Shown: piece after piece, positions 50,577-59,482 of the stretch
How positions within the stretch are numbered: position 1 is the first letter of the stretch
Layout: each line of letters begins with the position of its first letter
Source: Bacillus sp. V2I10
GTDB lineage: Bacteria; Bacillota; Bacilli; Bacillales; Bacillaceae
Length of the DNA: 64,000 bases
Assembly: GCF_030817055.1 (NCBI RefSeq)
Contig: NZ_JAUSYV010000001.1
Location: 4,612,001 to 4,676,000, forward strand
Direction: 5' to 3'
Made by a program: the position numbers and the translations under genes
The notes under the pieces: model-generated
The model's database searches: none
What the model was told of the DNA's origin: nothing
Seen by the model: the letters and a program-made list of their open reading frames with translations, nothing else

Positions 50577-51482
50577 TTATTCTCCAATCGTATTGCGGAG
50601 TGTTCCTATATCGTCAACCGTAATTTCTACAACATCACCCGGCATTAAATATTTAGGGGGCTTAAACCCTTTGCCGACGCCTGCTGGTGTTCCCGTAGCA
50701 ATGATATCTCCCGGCTCAAGTGTTGTTCCCTGTGAGATCGTGGAGATCACCTTTTCAATTGGAAAGATCATATCTTTCGTATGTCCATTCTGCCTTACTT
50801 CCCCGTTCACCTTTGTCATCAGATTCAGTGCATATGGATCCGGCACAGCAGATTTATGTACAATGTAAGGACCCATCGGACATGATGTATCGAGGCTTTT
50901 ACCGAGCAAAAATTGTTTATGTCTAGATTGCAGGTCTCTCGCCGTAATATCATTAATAATGGTATAGCCATACACATAATCCATGGCTTCCTCTTCAGAA
51001 ATGAGTTTTCCTTTTTTTCCGATAATGACCGCAAGTTCCCCTTCATAATCAAGTTCTTTTGTAAGATGCAAATGCGGATCAATCGGTTCTTCATGCCCAA
51101 TCACTGTCGTGGGCGCTTTTGAAAAAAGCATAACATGTTCAGGAATATCCGCTTCGCTTCCAAGTTCAATCGCATGTTCCCGGTAATTCTTTCCGACGCA
51201 AAAAATATTCTTGCGGGGATTCAGGATAGGTGCGAGCCATTTGACATCTGAAAATGAATATAAATAAGATTCGGTTTCATTTGATTTTTTCACCCAAAGT
51301 TCAAGCTGTTTTAAATGATTGATAAATTTTTCTCCCATTTCAATGCATTCAATAACCGTCTGCGGGGCTGAAGACAAATCAAACAATTTTTTCTCTGCTC
51401 TTTGAATATCGAGAATTTTATTTTCTTCCATAATCAGTCCGATGAATGTTCGACCGTGAAGTTGTGCAGTAGCTAGTCTCAT
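50577..51482 (-). CDS. yisK: Fumarylacetoacetate hydrolase-family protein YisK
   Basis: 301 residues. A FAH C-terminal catalytic domain (about 90-300) has IFCVGKNYREHAIELG near 93, metal ligands in LDYEGELAVIIG near 140, and ITARDLQSRHKQFLLGKSLDT near 180; the N-terminus is a family-specific cap. B. subtilis YisK has oxaloacetate decarboxylase activity and also binds the cell-shape protein Mbl; those roles are not visible here. The ATG follows a GGGGGA-type site. Stand-alone gene with a terminator. Confidence 0.92.
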   Translation of the reverse strand: MRLATAQLHGRTFIGLIMEENKILDIQRAEKKLFDLSSAPQTVIECIEMGEKFINHLKQLELWVKKSNETESYLYSFSDVKWLAPILNPRKNIFCVGKNYREHAIELGSEADIPEHVMLFSKAPTTVIGHEEPIDPHLHLTKELDYEGELAVIIGKKGKLISEEEAMDYVYGYTIINDITARDLQSRHKQFLLGKSLDTSCPMGPYIVHKSAVPDPYALNLMTKVNGEVRQNGHTKDMIFPIEKVISTISQGTTLEPGDIIATGTPAGVGKGFKPPKYLMPGDVVEITVDDIGTLRNTIGE

Positions 51483-51882
51483 AGTTTTCCCCCATTTTGC
51501 CTTTGATGGAACATTTGCTTATACCTTGCCTTCTCTAAAGTAAAATATTCGCTAAACAATGACACATTTCCTCTAAAAAAACGGGTGAAGTTTCAAACCC
51601 CGTTAACTTTTCACTTGAAAATCTGCAGCTGCAAAATCACAAGCTTCCCTTCTGAAAAATGTGAATCAATCACTCTTCCCAATCCGTAAAACAGCGGGTT
51701 TTTGTAGAAATCTGTAATGTTTTTTGTTATTTTATCGAATGTAAACCATTTTGTACAACCCTGTGTATAATAAGTTTATTACCTGTACAGACATGTTTTT
51801 TCAGGAATCAATTTCACCAATTCAATACACTTCACGCCTGAAAAACAAGACACATTAAACCATGAAAGTTGGAGAATAGATC
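51483..51882. other. Intergenic gap yisK-yisI
   Basis: 400 bp. A TATAAT-like box at 51766-51771 is the best candidate for a yisI promoter but has no good -35. A short stem AACGGG/CCCGTT is near 51580-51605. No further gene is supported. Confidence 0.4.
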
Positions 51883-52056
51883 ATGGCACTGAACGAAATT
51901 GAAAACTACAGACAAAAACTATTCGAAGCTGCAAAAGACTATGGCATGAACTCCTCAGAAACCGTGCGCTGCAGCCAGGAACTGGATTTATTGATTATCG
52001 AACAAATTAAACAGCAGCTTAAAAATCGGATGCCCCTTCAGTCTGCTGTCAATTAA
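51883..52056 (+). CDS. yisI: Spo0E-family aspartyl-phosphate phosphatase YisI
   Basis: 57-residue protein that should dephosphorylate Spo0A-P and so delay sporulation. It begins MALNEIENYRQKLFEAAKDY and carries the family signature SQELDLLI at 31-38, with the two helices on either side forming the usual hairpin. The ATG follows GGAG. Its TAA (52054-52056) overlaps the stop codon of the convergent DUF418 gene. It is next to yisK, as in B. subtilis. Confidence 0.88.
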   Translation: MALNEIENYRQKLFEAAKDYGMNSSETVRCSQELDLLIIEQIKQQLKNRMPLQSAVN

Positions 52057-53216
52057 GCCCGATGTGAAAAGTAAATCCATTTTCGCAGCAGCCATTCAAC
52101 AGGTCCAAATGCAAAACGCTTAAACCAAAGGTGACTTAAAAACACCTGTATCCCGTAAATGAAGAGAACAAGGATGAAACCAGTCCATTCAGAAATTTCA
52201 CCATAGAACCCAAGACCGTAAGAATAAAAGATAAACGTGCATATGATCGATTGCAGCAGATAATTGCTGAGTGATCCTCTGCCTGCAGCTCTTATTGGCT
52301 CAAGCCTGAATTTGAATTTATATAAAAACAGCAAGGCAAGCGATACATAACAGAGGGTTAAAGCAGGCCCTCCAAGTGATAATTGCAGATGCTGAGCAAG
52401 GATATTTTCATCCCAATAATATGGCATGCCTTTAAAAACGGCAGCTGCAGCACCTGTAATGATCGCCGTCCGTTTCCATTCTTTTATCATGGACTGATGA
52501 AACCAGCCCCTCTTATAAGCAGCCGCACCAAGCATAAACAGCGGAAGAATCGATAAGATAAGAAAAATAGCATTCTCCGCATTGTTTACATACGCCCAAT
52601 CCGTCAGCCGCTGCTGCGTGATTTCAATAAAATTTCCTGTTTGATAAACCTCCAATGATTGCTGTATCGCTTCCTGTGATCCATATTTTCCGGGGTCAAG
52701 ACTTCTTGGTTCCCCCATATATGCAGTCAGCAGAGCAAGCGACATCAGGACATTCGGCAGGATTAGAATCCACAGTGCCCACTTCATGAGGCGCTCAGCA
52801 CTCCATTTAAGAAAAATCATAAAGATAAACCCGATGATTGCATAATTGATCAGGATGTCCCCATGCCAAATCAAAGCTGCATGAAGCATTCCGATGATGA
52901 AAAGTCCGATAAGCCTCTTTGAATAATATCGGCCAAACGAATGTCCTTTTTCTTTTGCCCTCTCATAAAAAATGACAGTGCCTGCACCGAAAAGAAACGA
53001 GAAAAGCGGATAAAAACTCGCTTGTGCAAACAAATTAATAAATTGCTCTATAAGCCTTTCCAGTGCAGTCGTGCTGCTTACAGGGCTGCTGTCGTACAAA
53101 GCAGGCTCATGGAACGATTTCATATTCACCAATAATATCCCCAGCAGCGAAAACCCTCTCAAGATGTCAAGTACGTGAAGCCGGTCTTTTTTATGTATTG
53201 CGTATAATGAATCCAT
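52053..53216 (-). CDS. DUF418-family membrane protein
   Basis: 387 residues with about ten hydrophobic helices. Family features are RLHVLDILRGFSLLGILLVN at the start, FSFLFGAGTVIFYERAKEKG near 75, and the C-terminal DUF418 segment RAAGRGSLSNYLLQSIICTF near 310. Substrate is unknown; the family resembles acyltransferase-like membrane proteins. The ATG at 53216 is five bases after GGAGG; the TTG at 53228 is inside that site. Convergent with yisI, whose stop codon it overlaps. Confidence 0.85.
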   Translation of the reverse strand: MDSLYAIHKKDRLHVLDILRGFSLLGILLVNMKSFHEPALYDSSPVSSTTALERLIEQFINLFAQASFYPLFSFLFGAGTVIFYERAKEKGHSFGRYYSKRLIGLFIIGMLHAALIWHGDILINYAIIGFIFMIFLKWSAERLMKWALWILILPNVLMSLALLTAYMGEPRSLDPGKYGSQEAIQQSLEVYQTGNFIEITQQRLTDWAYVNNAENAIFLILSILPLFMLGAAAYKRGWFHQSMIKEWKRTAIITGAAAAVFKGMPYYWDENILAQHLQLSLGGPALTLCYVSLALLFLYKFKFRLEPIRAAGRGSLSNYLLQSIICTFIFYSYGLGFYGEISEWTGFILVLFIYGIQVFLSHLWFKRFAFGPVEWLLRKWIYFSHRA

Positions 53217-53573
53217 CGTAGCCTCCAATTTCTTCTAGTTACAAAATATCATATCACATTGCTTTACAACTCTATTCCACACCCTTTTTTCTTTTTAAAT
53301 GTCTTCATGACTATTTCCTTTCGACATTTTTTTTACGGGATTGGATGAAAGAATATTTATAGGAATTTCCTCCCGTATAAAAAACGCGATATCAGTTGCT
53401 ATTTTCATATGAAATGCCAATAAATCTGATTTTATCGCCTTAATACCCAGATTAAAATGTCAAAACAATAGGTCTATCCTTTTATTAACAAAGAAAACTT
53501 AAGAAGATAGCATATAAGTATAAATATTTCGCATAACGAATTATTTATCAATCAACCCATTTGGAGGATGTCA
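53217..53573. other. Intergenic gap DUF418-M14 peptidase
   Basis: About 350 bp of AT-rich DNA between divergent genes. It should hold both promoters, but I see no box pair clear enough to call. Confidence 0.4.
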
Positions 53574-54638
53574 ATGAACCTTAAAAAGAAAGTATTGTCT
53601 GTTTCTCTATCCAGTCTTGTAGCAATAAGCGCTTTTTCCGCAGTTTCTTCACCAGTTAGTGCCGTCGGCAATGGACCAGGCGCCGGTAATGGATCAATCC
53701 AAACATCCATTCTTCATACTTATGACAGCATGGTGGACTATTTAAAAACACAAGATGCCAAGCAGGAGGGCATGCAGCTTGAAATCATCGGTCAAACGGT
53801 AAAAGGCCGGGATATTTACTTAACAAAATACATAACAAACCCGGACAACCCCACTATTTTATTCTTAACGCAGCAGCACGGCAACGAGCAGCTGACAACA
53901 GAAGGAGCACTTGAATTCATCAAACACTTAGGCACCAATAAATCAAAAGGTGTTCTAGAGAACGTGAATATCCTGGTCATTCCAATGTTAAATGCCGATG
54001 GCGCCATGGGTGATGTGAATTTTTCACTGGATAACTATCTTGCTGATGGCGGCCGCCATTTAACTCGGTATAATGCAAATGAGATTGATTTAAACCGGGA
54101 GCATGATAAACCGATTGGCAGCATGCAGGCAGAAGTTAAAGCTTTATATGAAAATGTATTTGAAAAGTACAAGATTGATTACATGATAGACCTTCACCAT
54201 CAGGGAACTCTAAGTGAAACAGAGGGAGAGCTTGTGTCAGGTTCAATCCTGCATCCGACTAATTCTGATGTCGATGCTGATGTTCTTGAGCGTTCTAAAA
54301 AACTGGGGTCAGTTGTCTATCATTCAATTGAAAACACAGGCTGGGGCCATATTGGCAAATACGATGGCGGCAGCGGTCAAAATATCGGACGCAATGGGGC
54401 AGCTGTCCGTTATGGCATTTCTACTCTTCTGTTTGAAATGCGCGGAATGTCTGATCACTATATTGAATCCTATGCGCTCGGACAAAAAAGCAATGGCTAC
54501 CTGATTAAACAAACGATCACAACGCTTGACTCTACAGTCAGAGCCATCGCAGACGGATCTATCGAGAATGCGGATGTGAGCTTTTGGGATACACTTCCGA
54601 CTCAAAAAAGTCGTTCTGGTGAAGAATCAGACGAATAA
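53574..54638 (+). CDS. Secreted M14-family zinc carboxypeptidase
   Basis: 354 residues with a Sec signal peptide (1-30, cleavage after SPVSA). The M14 zinc site is TQQHGNEQL with His102 and Glu105, and DLHHQG near 205 supplies the next histidine; the catalytic glutamate is Glu288 in FEMRGMSDHY, and LNREHDK near 180 may bind substrate. Acts outside the cell on peptides. The ATG at 53574 is better placed after TTGGAGG than the ATG at 53568. Stand-alone, with a double terminator. Substrate preference is not deducible. Confidence 0.9.
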   Translation: MNLKKKVLSVSLSSLVAISAFSAVSSPVSAVGNGPGAGNGSIQTSILHTYDSMVDYLKTQDAKQEGMQLEIIGQTVKGRDIYLTKYITNPDNPTILFLTQQHGNEQLTTEGALEFIKHLGTNKSKGVLENVNILVIPMLNADGAMGDVNFSLDNYLADGGRHLTRYNANEIDLNREHDKPIGSMQAEVKALYENVFEKYKIDYMIDLHHQGTLSETEGELVSGSILHPTNSDVDADVLERSKKLGSVVYHSIENTGWGHIGKYDGGSGQNIGRNGAAVRYGISTLLFEMRGMSDHYIESYALGQKSNGYLIKQTITTLDSTVRAIADGSIENADVSFWDTLPTQKSRSGEESDE

Positions 54639-54656
54639 GGATTTGAACCTGAATGA

Positions 54657-54738
54657 AAAAACGCTTAGGAACGATTCCTAAGCGTTTCAGACCGTCGACA
54701 AACCCCTCTTCAAACTTTCTGTTTGAAGAGGGGTTTTT
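54657..54738 (+). terminator. Double terminator after the M14 peptidase gene
   Basis: Two consecutive perfect hairpins: AAACGCTTAGGAA/TTCCTAAGCGTTT (54657-54687), and AAACCCCTCTTCAAAC/GTTTGAAGAGGGGTTT (54700-54738) followed by TTTT. Confidence 0.93.
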
Positions 54739-54771
54739 TGATTTTTATTGATAAGTGCTCTATTTATTAGG

Positions 54772-54907
54772 CTGAACATGGCTTTCGCCATGTTCAGTTT
54801 GCCATTTTTTTTAAGTTCATGGCAGCATAGTCTTAAGGGTAGACAGGGTCATTTTCTTAGACTTTGTCTACAAGCTGAGAGAAGCCGATTCTTAAAATCG
54901 GCTTCTC
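54772..54907. repeat. Three further hairpins in the gap before the GbsR-type gene
   Basis: CTGAACATGGC/GCCATGTTCAG with a four-base loop (54772-54797), GTAGACA/TGTCTAC (54839-54871) and GAGAAGCCGATT/AATCGGCTTCTC (54879-54907). Only the last could end the minus-strand regulator transcript, and it lacks a T run. The cluster may be a decayed small mobile element. Confidence 0.55.
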
Positions 54908-54956
54908 TTCCTATTATCCAGAATATATCTATGTTATTTTTATTAGTTTCTCTTTT

Positions 54957-55508
54957 TCAGCTATTTTCATGTTTTGGTTTTGGGACATATTTAAAGATTT
55001 CTTCACTTTCAAAAAATTCAATGAGATTGTCCATCCATTGATAATATTCAAGCCATTGCTTTGTCTCAGCAAGCAATGAATTCAGCTTCTTTTCTATTTC
55101 TTCCGAGAGTCCTTCACTTTCTAGAGCTTCAAGCAATTCTCTGCTCATTTTTTTTTCTGTCATTTTATTTCTGCTTACAACCTTACTCCAATTGGCAGCA
55201 AATAAGGAGATAAATGTCTGGTAGTAATCTTGCTCTACATTGTATAGATCCCTACGAACGCCCTTTTCAAATACTTTCTCAGCAATGTTTAAATCAAGCA
55301 TCTCCCGCACAACTTGACTCATACGTGTTTTGCTCATCCCCGTTGCCCGGGATAATTCATCTAATGTCATTGGCTGCCTGTTCATATAAATAATGCCTAA
55401 CACTCTTCCGACTGTTCCGGATACCCCAAAGGCAGTCATATTCTCAGCGATTCTCTCAACGAATTGATCCTCAACGTGTTTTATCGTATTCAGAGCACTA
55501 TCGTTCAT
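54957..55508 (-). CDS. GbsR/OpcR-type MarR-like regulator of osmoprotectant uptake
   Basis: 183-residue winged-helix protein of the GbsR family. DNA-binding region MTLDELSRATGMSKTRMSQV (about 46-65), then KVFEKGVRRDLYNVEQDYYQ as the wing, and a C-terminal dimerisation helix pair rich in aromatic residues (WLEYYQWMDNLIEFFE), where the choline/betaine pocket of the family lies. The ATG at 55508 follows GAAGGGAAG; the TTG at 55526 lies inside that site. Divergent from the OpuC-type operon, which it probably represses in response to choline or glycine betaine. Confidence 0.85.
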   Translation of the reverse strand: MNDSALNTIKHVEDQFVERIAENMTAFGVSGTVGRVLGIIYMNRQPMTLDELSRATGMSKTRMSQVVREMLDLNIAEKVFEKGVRRDLYNVEQDYYQTFISLFAANWSKVVSRNKMTEKKMSRELLEALESEGLSEEIEKKLNSLLAETKQWLEYYQWMDNLIEFFESEEIFKYVPKPKHENS

Positions 55509-55668
55509 AGGTTTTCTTCCCTTCAATCACAAATTTCATTGTTAAAATAACATATTTTTCGTTAATTTAATAATACTAAATAGGATAGGAAATGGCCGAA
55601 ATAAGAAGCATTTAAGAAGAATCACAGGCTTAGTACTAATAAACAATGTAATATATATATTTTCAATA

Positions 55669-55697
55669 TTGTTTATATAGTTTATAAACTTTATATT
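55669..55697 (+). promoter_or_regulatory. opuC promoter with palindromic operator in the spacer
   Basis: TTGTTT (55669-55674), 17 bases, TATATT (55692-55697). The spacer contains the perfect palindrome AGTTTATAAACT (55679-55690), and a related TTTTATAAACTTT follows at 55697-55709. Such a site inside the promoter fits the divergent GbsR-type repressor. Confidence 0.65.
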
Positions 55698-55805
55698 TTA
55701 TAAACTTTACTTTATAATTTTATTATACTTTAAAAACTTTTGCACTTTATAGTATCGAGTTCTTTTTAAATAAGAGAACGATTTATTACACGGAGGTGTT
55801 TACAT

Positions 55806-56948
55806 TTGCTTAAATTAGACAAGGTTTCTAAGATCTATAAGGGAGGAAAGCGTGCAGTAAAAGAAATTACCTTACATATTGATAAAGGTGAATTTATATG
55901 TTTTATCGGACCGAGCGGATGCGGTAAAACAACAACAATGAAAATGATTAATCGCATGATTGAACCATCAAAAGGGAGCATTTTTATCGAGGGGGAAAAT
56001 ATTCTCGATAAAGATCCAGTGGAACTCAGACGTGAAATAGGCTATGTTATCCAGCAAATTGGCTTGTTTCCGCATATGACCATCCAGCAGAATATTACAC
56101 TTGTACCAAGGTTATTAAAATGGCCAGAAGATAAAAAAAGAGCCCGCGCCGAGGAACTTCTTAAGCTTGTCGATATGGGCCCTGAATATTTAAACCGGTA
56201 TCCATATGAGTTAAGTGGAGGCCAGCAGCAAAGAATTGGTGTTTTGCGTGCGCTGGCAGCTGATCCCCCGTTAATCCTAATGGACGAGCCTTTCGGTGCC
56301 CTCGATCCAATCACACGTGATTCGCTGCAAGAAGAATTTAAAAATCTTCAAAGAACTCTGGACAAAACAATCGTCTTTGTCACACATGATATGGATGAGG
56401 CAATAAAGCTTGCAGACCGAATTGTGATCCTTCGCGATGGCGAAATTGTTCAAGTTGGTACACCAGATGAAATTTTAAAAAACCCGGCTAACGAATTTGT
56501 TGAGGAATTCATTGGAAAAGAGCGACTGCTGCAGGCTAGACCGAACTTGGAACGAGTTGAGCAGATGATGAATCCTAATCCGATTACAGTGACAAGCGAT
56601 AAATCACTTTCTGATGCCATTCAGATTATGAGGCAGCATCGTGTTGATTCCTTGCTGGTTGTAGATGAAAACCACGTTTTAAAAGGCTACATAGATGTTG
56701 AATCGATTGACCTTAATCGTAAAAAAGCTAATTTAGTCGGAGATGTATTACAAACTGAATTATATACGGTACTTAAAAATACTCTTGTCCGTGATGCCGT
56801 AAGAAAAATCTTAAAAAGAGGAATGAAGTATGTTCCTGTCGTCGATGAAAACGGACGTCTCGTTGGAATTGTAACAAGAGCAAGTCTTGTTGATATAGTG
56901 TATGACTCCATTTGGGGCGAAGATGAAATCAGCGTTACGACAACCTAA
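55806..56948 (+). CDS. opuCA: Glycine betaine/choline ABC importer ATPase OpuCA
   Basis: 380 residues. ABC ATPase domain: Walker A GPSGCGKTT at 39-47, Q-loop VIQQIGLFPH, signature LSGGQQQR near 137 and Walker B LILMDEPFGALD near 157. The C-terminus has two CBS domains (about 255-370: MMNPNPITVTSDKSLSDAIQ, YVPVVDENGRLVGIVT), which sense ionic strength in OpuC-type systems. TTG start after GGAGGTG. First of four genes opuCA-CB-CC-CD. OpuB and OpuC are close paralogues, so the suffix is tentative. Confidence 0.92.
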   Translation: MLKLDKVSKIYKGGKRAVKEITLHIDKGEFICFIGPSGCGKTTTMKMINRMIEPSKGSIFIEGENILDKDPVELRREIGYVIQQIGLFPHMTIQQNITLVPRLLKWPEDKKRARAEELLKLVDMGPEYLNRYPYELSGGQQQRIGVLRALAADPPLILMDEPFGALDPITRDSLQEEFKNLQRTLDKTIVFVTHDMDEAIKLADRIVILRDGEIVQVGTPDEILKNPANEFVEEFIGKERLLQARPNLERVEQMMNPNPITVTSDKSLSDAIQIMRQHRVDSLLVVDENHVLKGYIDVESIDLNRKKANLVGDVLQTELYTVLKNTLVRDAVRKILKRGMKYVPVVDENGRLVGIVTRASLVDIVYDSIWGEDEISVTTT

Positions 56949-56965
56949 TGTGAGGAGGCGTCCAA

Positions 56966-57619
56966 ATGAATCAAATAATTGATTTCCTGCAAACAAATGG
57001 CGGAGAAATGCTTTACAAAACATGGGAGCATTTATATATTTCATTAATTGCCGTTATTTTAGGCATTCTTGTCGCAGTTCCGCTTGGCGTTGCGTTAACA
57101 AGAATGAAAAAGGGAGCGGGTGTGATTATTGGCGTTGTGAGCATCATTCAGACATTGCCGAGTCTCGCTATTTTAGCCTTTTTTATTCCGCTGCTTGGAG
57201 TAGGGAAGGTTCCAGCTATTGTCGCACTATTTTTCTATTCAGTCCTACCGATCTTAAGAAACACCTATACAGGGGTAAGAGGTGTAAATAAGAATCTACT
57301 GGAGTCAGGAAAAGGGGTCGGTATGACTGTATGGGAACAAATCCGGCTTGTTGAAATTCCATTGTCGATTCCGATCATCATGGCTGGAATCCGCACATCT
57401 ACCGTTTATCTTATCGGCTGGGCTACACTTGCTTCCTTTATTGGCGGAGGAGGTCTGGGAGATTACATCTTCATTGGACTGAATTTATATCAGCCAGAAT
57501 TCATTATTGGCGGAGCAGTGCCTGTTACAATACTAGCTGTAATTATTGATTACGGTCTTTCTTTAACTGAAGAGAAAGTAACGCCGAACGGAATAAGAGG
57601 GATGAAGGAAGTTTCATAA
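56966..57619 (+). CDS. opuCB: Osmoprotectant ABC importer permease OpuCB
   Basis: 217 residues, about five to six membrane helices. It has the typical OpuC-type segments LYISLIAVILGILVAVPLGV near 22, SIIQTLPSLAILAFFIPLLG near 58, RNTYTGVRGVNKNLLESGKG near 95 (cytoplasmic coupling loop) and GGGGLGDYIFIGL near 163. The ATG follows GAGGAGG. Only 17 bp after opuCA. Pairs with OpuCD as the heterodimeric channel. Confidence 0.92.
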   Translation: MNQIIDFLQTNGGEMLYKTWEHLYISLIAVILGILVAVPLGVALTRMKKGAGVIIGVVSIIQTLPSLAILAFFIPLLGVGKVPAIVALFFYSVLPILRNTYTGVRGVNKNLLESGKGVGMTVWEQIRLVEIPLSIPIIMAGIRTSTVYLIGWATLASFIGGGGLGDYIFIGLNLYQPEFIIGGAVPVTILAVIIDYGLSLTEEKVTPNGIRGMKEVS

Positions 57620-57632
57620 GGAGTTGGCTGTC

Positions 57633-58550
57633 TTGAAAAAAAACAAACATAAATTGATCATAGCAATGGGTTTACTGTTCTCAATCATCATAAGCGGATG
57701 CTCCCTGCCCGGATTAAGCGGAGCATCAGAATCCACTATAAAAATAGGTGCTCAAAACTTGACTGAGTCCGAGATTCTTGCAAATATGATTTCACAATTA
57801 ATCGAACATAATACCGAATTAAATACAGAGCTGATTAAAAATCTCGGATCTAACTACGTCCAGCATCAAGCTATGCTTGGAGGGGATATTGATATTTCTG
57901 CCACACGTTATTCTGGTACGGACCTCACAAGTACTTTAGGCAGAGAGGCTGTTAAAGACCCAGAGAAAGCGTTAAAAATCGTTCAGGACGAATTTGATAA
58001 GAAATTTGGGTACAAATGGTTCGACTCTTATGGATTTGATAATACCTATGCGTTTACAGTTACAAAAAAACTGGCAGAAGTGAACCATCTTGAAAAAGTA
58101 TCTGATTTAAAACAAAGTGCACAAAATTATAAGCTCGGTGTAGATAATGCTTGGCTTAAAAGAAAAGGCGACGGCTACGAGGGATTTGTCGATACATATG
58201 GCATTGAATTCGGAAAAACGTTTCCAATGCAGATAGGCCTTGTCTATGACGCAGTTAAAAACGAAAAAATGGATATCGTCCTAGCCTTTTCAACTGACGG
58301 ACGAATAAAGGCTTATGACCTTAAAATTTTAGAGGATGATAAAAAATATTTTCCTCCTTATGACTGCTCTCCTGTCATACCGGAAAAAGTATTGAAAGAA
58401 CATCCTGAAATTGAAGGTATAGTAGGCAAACTAATTGGCAAGATCGACACACAAACCATGCAGGAACTAAATTATGAGGTAGACGGAAACTTAAAAGAAC
58501 CGTCAGTTGTAGCTGAAGAATATTTAAAAAAGAACAATTATTTCGAGTAG
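57633..58550 (+). CDS. opuCC: Osmoprotectant-binding lipoprotein OpuCC
   Basis: 305 residues. I choose the TTG at 57633, nine bases after AAGGAG; the TTG at 57624 touches that site. Lipoprotein signal residues 1-23 (LLFSIIISGC), then an OpuAC-type binding domain: KIGAQNLTESEILANMISQL, NYVQHQAMLGGDIDISATRY, and YDAVKNEKMDIVLAFSTDGR. The aromatic-box residues for quaternary ammonium binding probably include tyrosines such as that in ATRYSGTDL. Follows opuCB by 13 bp. Substrate range is not deducible. Confidence 0.9.
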   Translation: MKKNKHKLIIAMGLLFSIIISGCSLPGLSGASESTIKIGAQNLTESEILANMISQLIEHNTELNTELIKNLGSNYVQHQAMLGGDIDISATRYSGTDLTSTLGREAVKDPEKALKIVQDEFDKKFGYKWFDSYGFDNTYAFTVTKKLAEVNHLEKVSDLKQSAQNYKLGVDNAWLKRKGDGYEGFVDTYGIEFGKTFPMQIGLVYDAVKNEKMDIVLAFSTDGRIKAYDLKILEDDKKYFPPYDCSPVIPEKVLKEHPEIEGIVGKLIGKIDTQTMQELNYEVDGNLKEPSVVAEEYLKKNNYFE

Positions 58551-58568
58551 AATTGGAGGTGCTTTGAT

Positions 58569-59255
58569 TTGAATACGCTCGAGCAGCTTTGGATGTATTA
58601 TTCCCAGAATGGAGAATACGTGCTCACTGAATTTTACCGTCACTTTCTAATGTCAGCCTACGGAGTGTTATTTGCAGCAATAGCAGGAATCCCAATTGGT
58701 ATATATATTGCACGATATAGAAAGATCAGCAAGTGGGTTTTTTCTATAACAAATGTCATTCAAACGATCCCTGCACTTGCCATGCTCGCTGTCTTAATGC
58801 TTGTTATGGGCCTTGGAGTAAATACGGTCATTCTTTCGTTATTTCTTTATTCTCTTCTGCCTATTATCAGAAACACATACACTGGTATTGTAAGCATTGA
58901 ACACGCCTATTTAGAATCAGGAAAAGCTATGGGAATGACGAAGCTTCAGATTCTGACAATGGTTGAATTGCCGCTTGCTCTTTCTGTCATCATGGCAGGC
59001 CTTAGAACGGCACTAGTTATTGCTATCGGTATAACAGCAATCGGAACCTTTGTAGGCGCCGGAGGCTTGGGCGATATTATTGTCCGCGGAACGAATGCCA
59101 CGAATGGCACAGCTATTATTTTGGCAGGAGCTATACCAACTGCTCTCATGGCTGTTCTCGCAGATGTAATCTTAGGCTGGCTTGAAAAAATCCTTTCACC
59201 GACAAAGTCTAAAAAGAAACTGAGAACAGAAACTGCTGAAGTTTCTTCATCTTGA
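58569..59255 (+). CDS. opuCD: Osmoprotectant ABC importer permease OpuCD
   Basis: 228 residues, the second permease of the OpuC-type importer and closely similar in plan to OpuCB. It has FLMSAYGVLFAAIAGIPIGI near 28, TNVIQTIPALAMLAVLMLVM near 60, NTYTGIVSIEHAYLESGKAM near 99 and GAGGLGDIIVRGTNATNG near 165. TTG start about seven bases after GGAGGTG. It ends the operon before a terminator. Confidence 0.92.
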   Translation: MNTLEQLWMYYSQNGEYVLTEFYRHFLMSAYGVLFAAIAGIPIGIYIARYRKISKWVFSITNVIQTIPALAMLAVLMLVMGLGVNTVILSLFLYSLLPIIRNTYTGIVSIEHAYLESGKAMGMTKLQILTMVELPLALSVIMAGLRTALVIAIGITAIGTFVGAGGLGDIIVRGTNATNGTAIILAGAIPTALMAVLADVILGWLEKILSPTKSKKKLRTETAEVSSS

Positions 59256-59308
59256 TATTGAGGCTACAAGTTCAGATATTAAATAGAACCTAAATTAATG
59301 TAAATTAA

Positions 59309-59334
59309 AAAAGACCAATAATGGTCTTTTTTTT
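59309..59334 (+). terminator. opuC operon terminator
   Basis: AAAAGACCA/TGGTCTTTT stem with a four-base loop, followed by TTTT. Confidence 0.88.
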
Positions 59335-59482
59335 GCTCCAGCGTAAAAATCAGCTGAAAGACAAGCAGTAAGTATAAAGATTAGAATAGCAAAAATGAAT
59401 GCAACGTAAGTTTTTAAATGCAATGACACGATCTAACCTATTTTTCCAATTCATAGACTCGCATTTTTTCAAAAGAGCTCTT

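Noticed and set aside
54748..55041. 97-codon frame opposite the GbsR-type gene
   Set aside because: It runs through three hairpins and overlaps a well-supported gene on the other strand.
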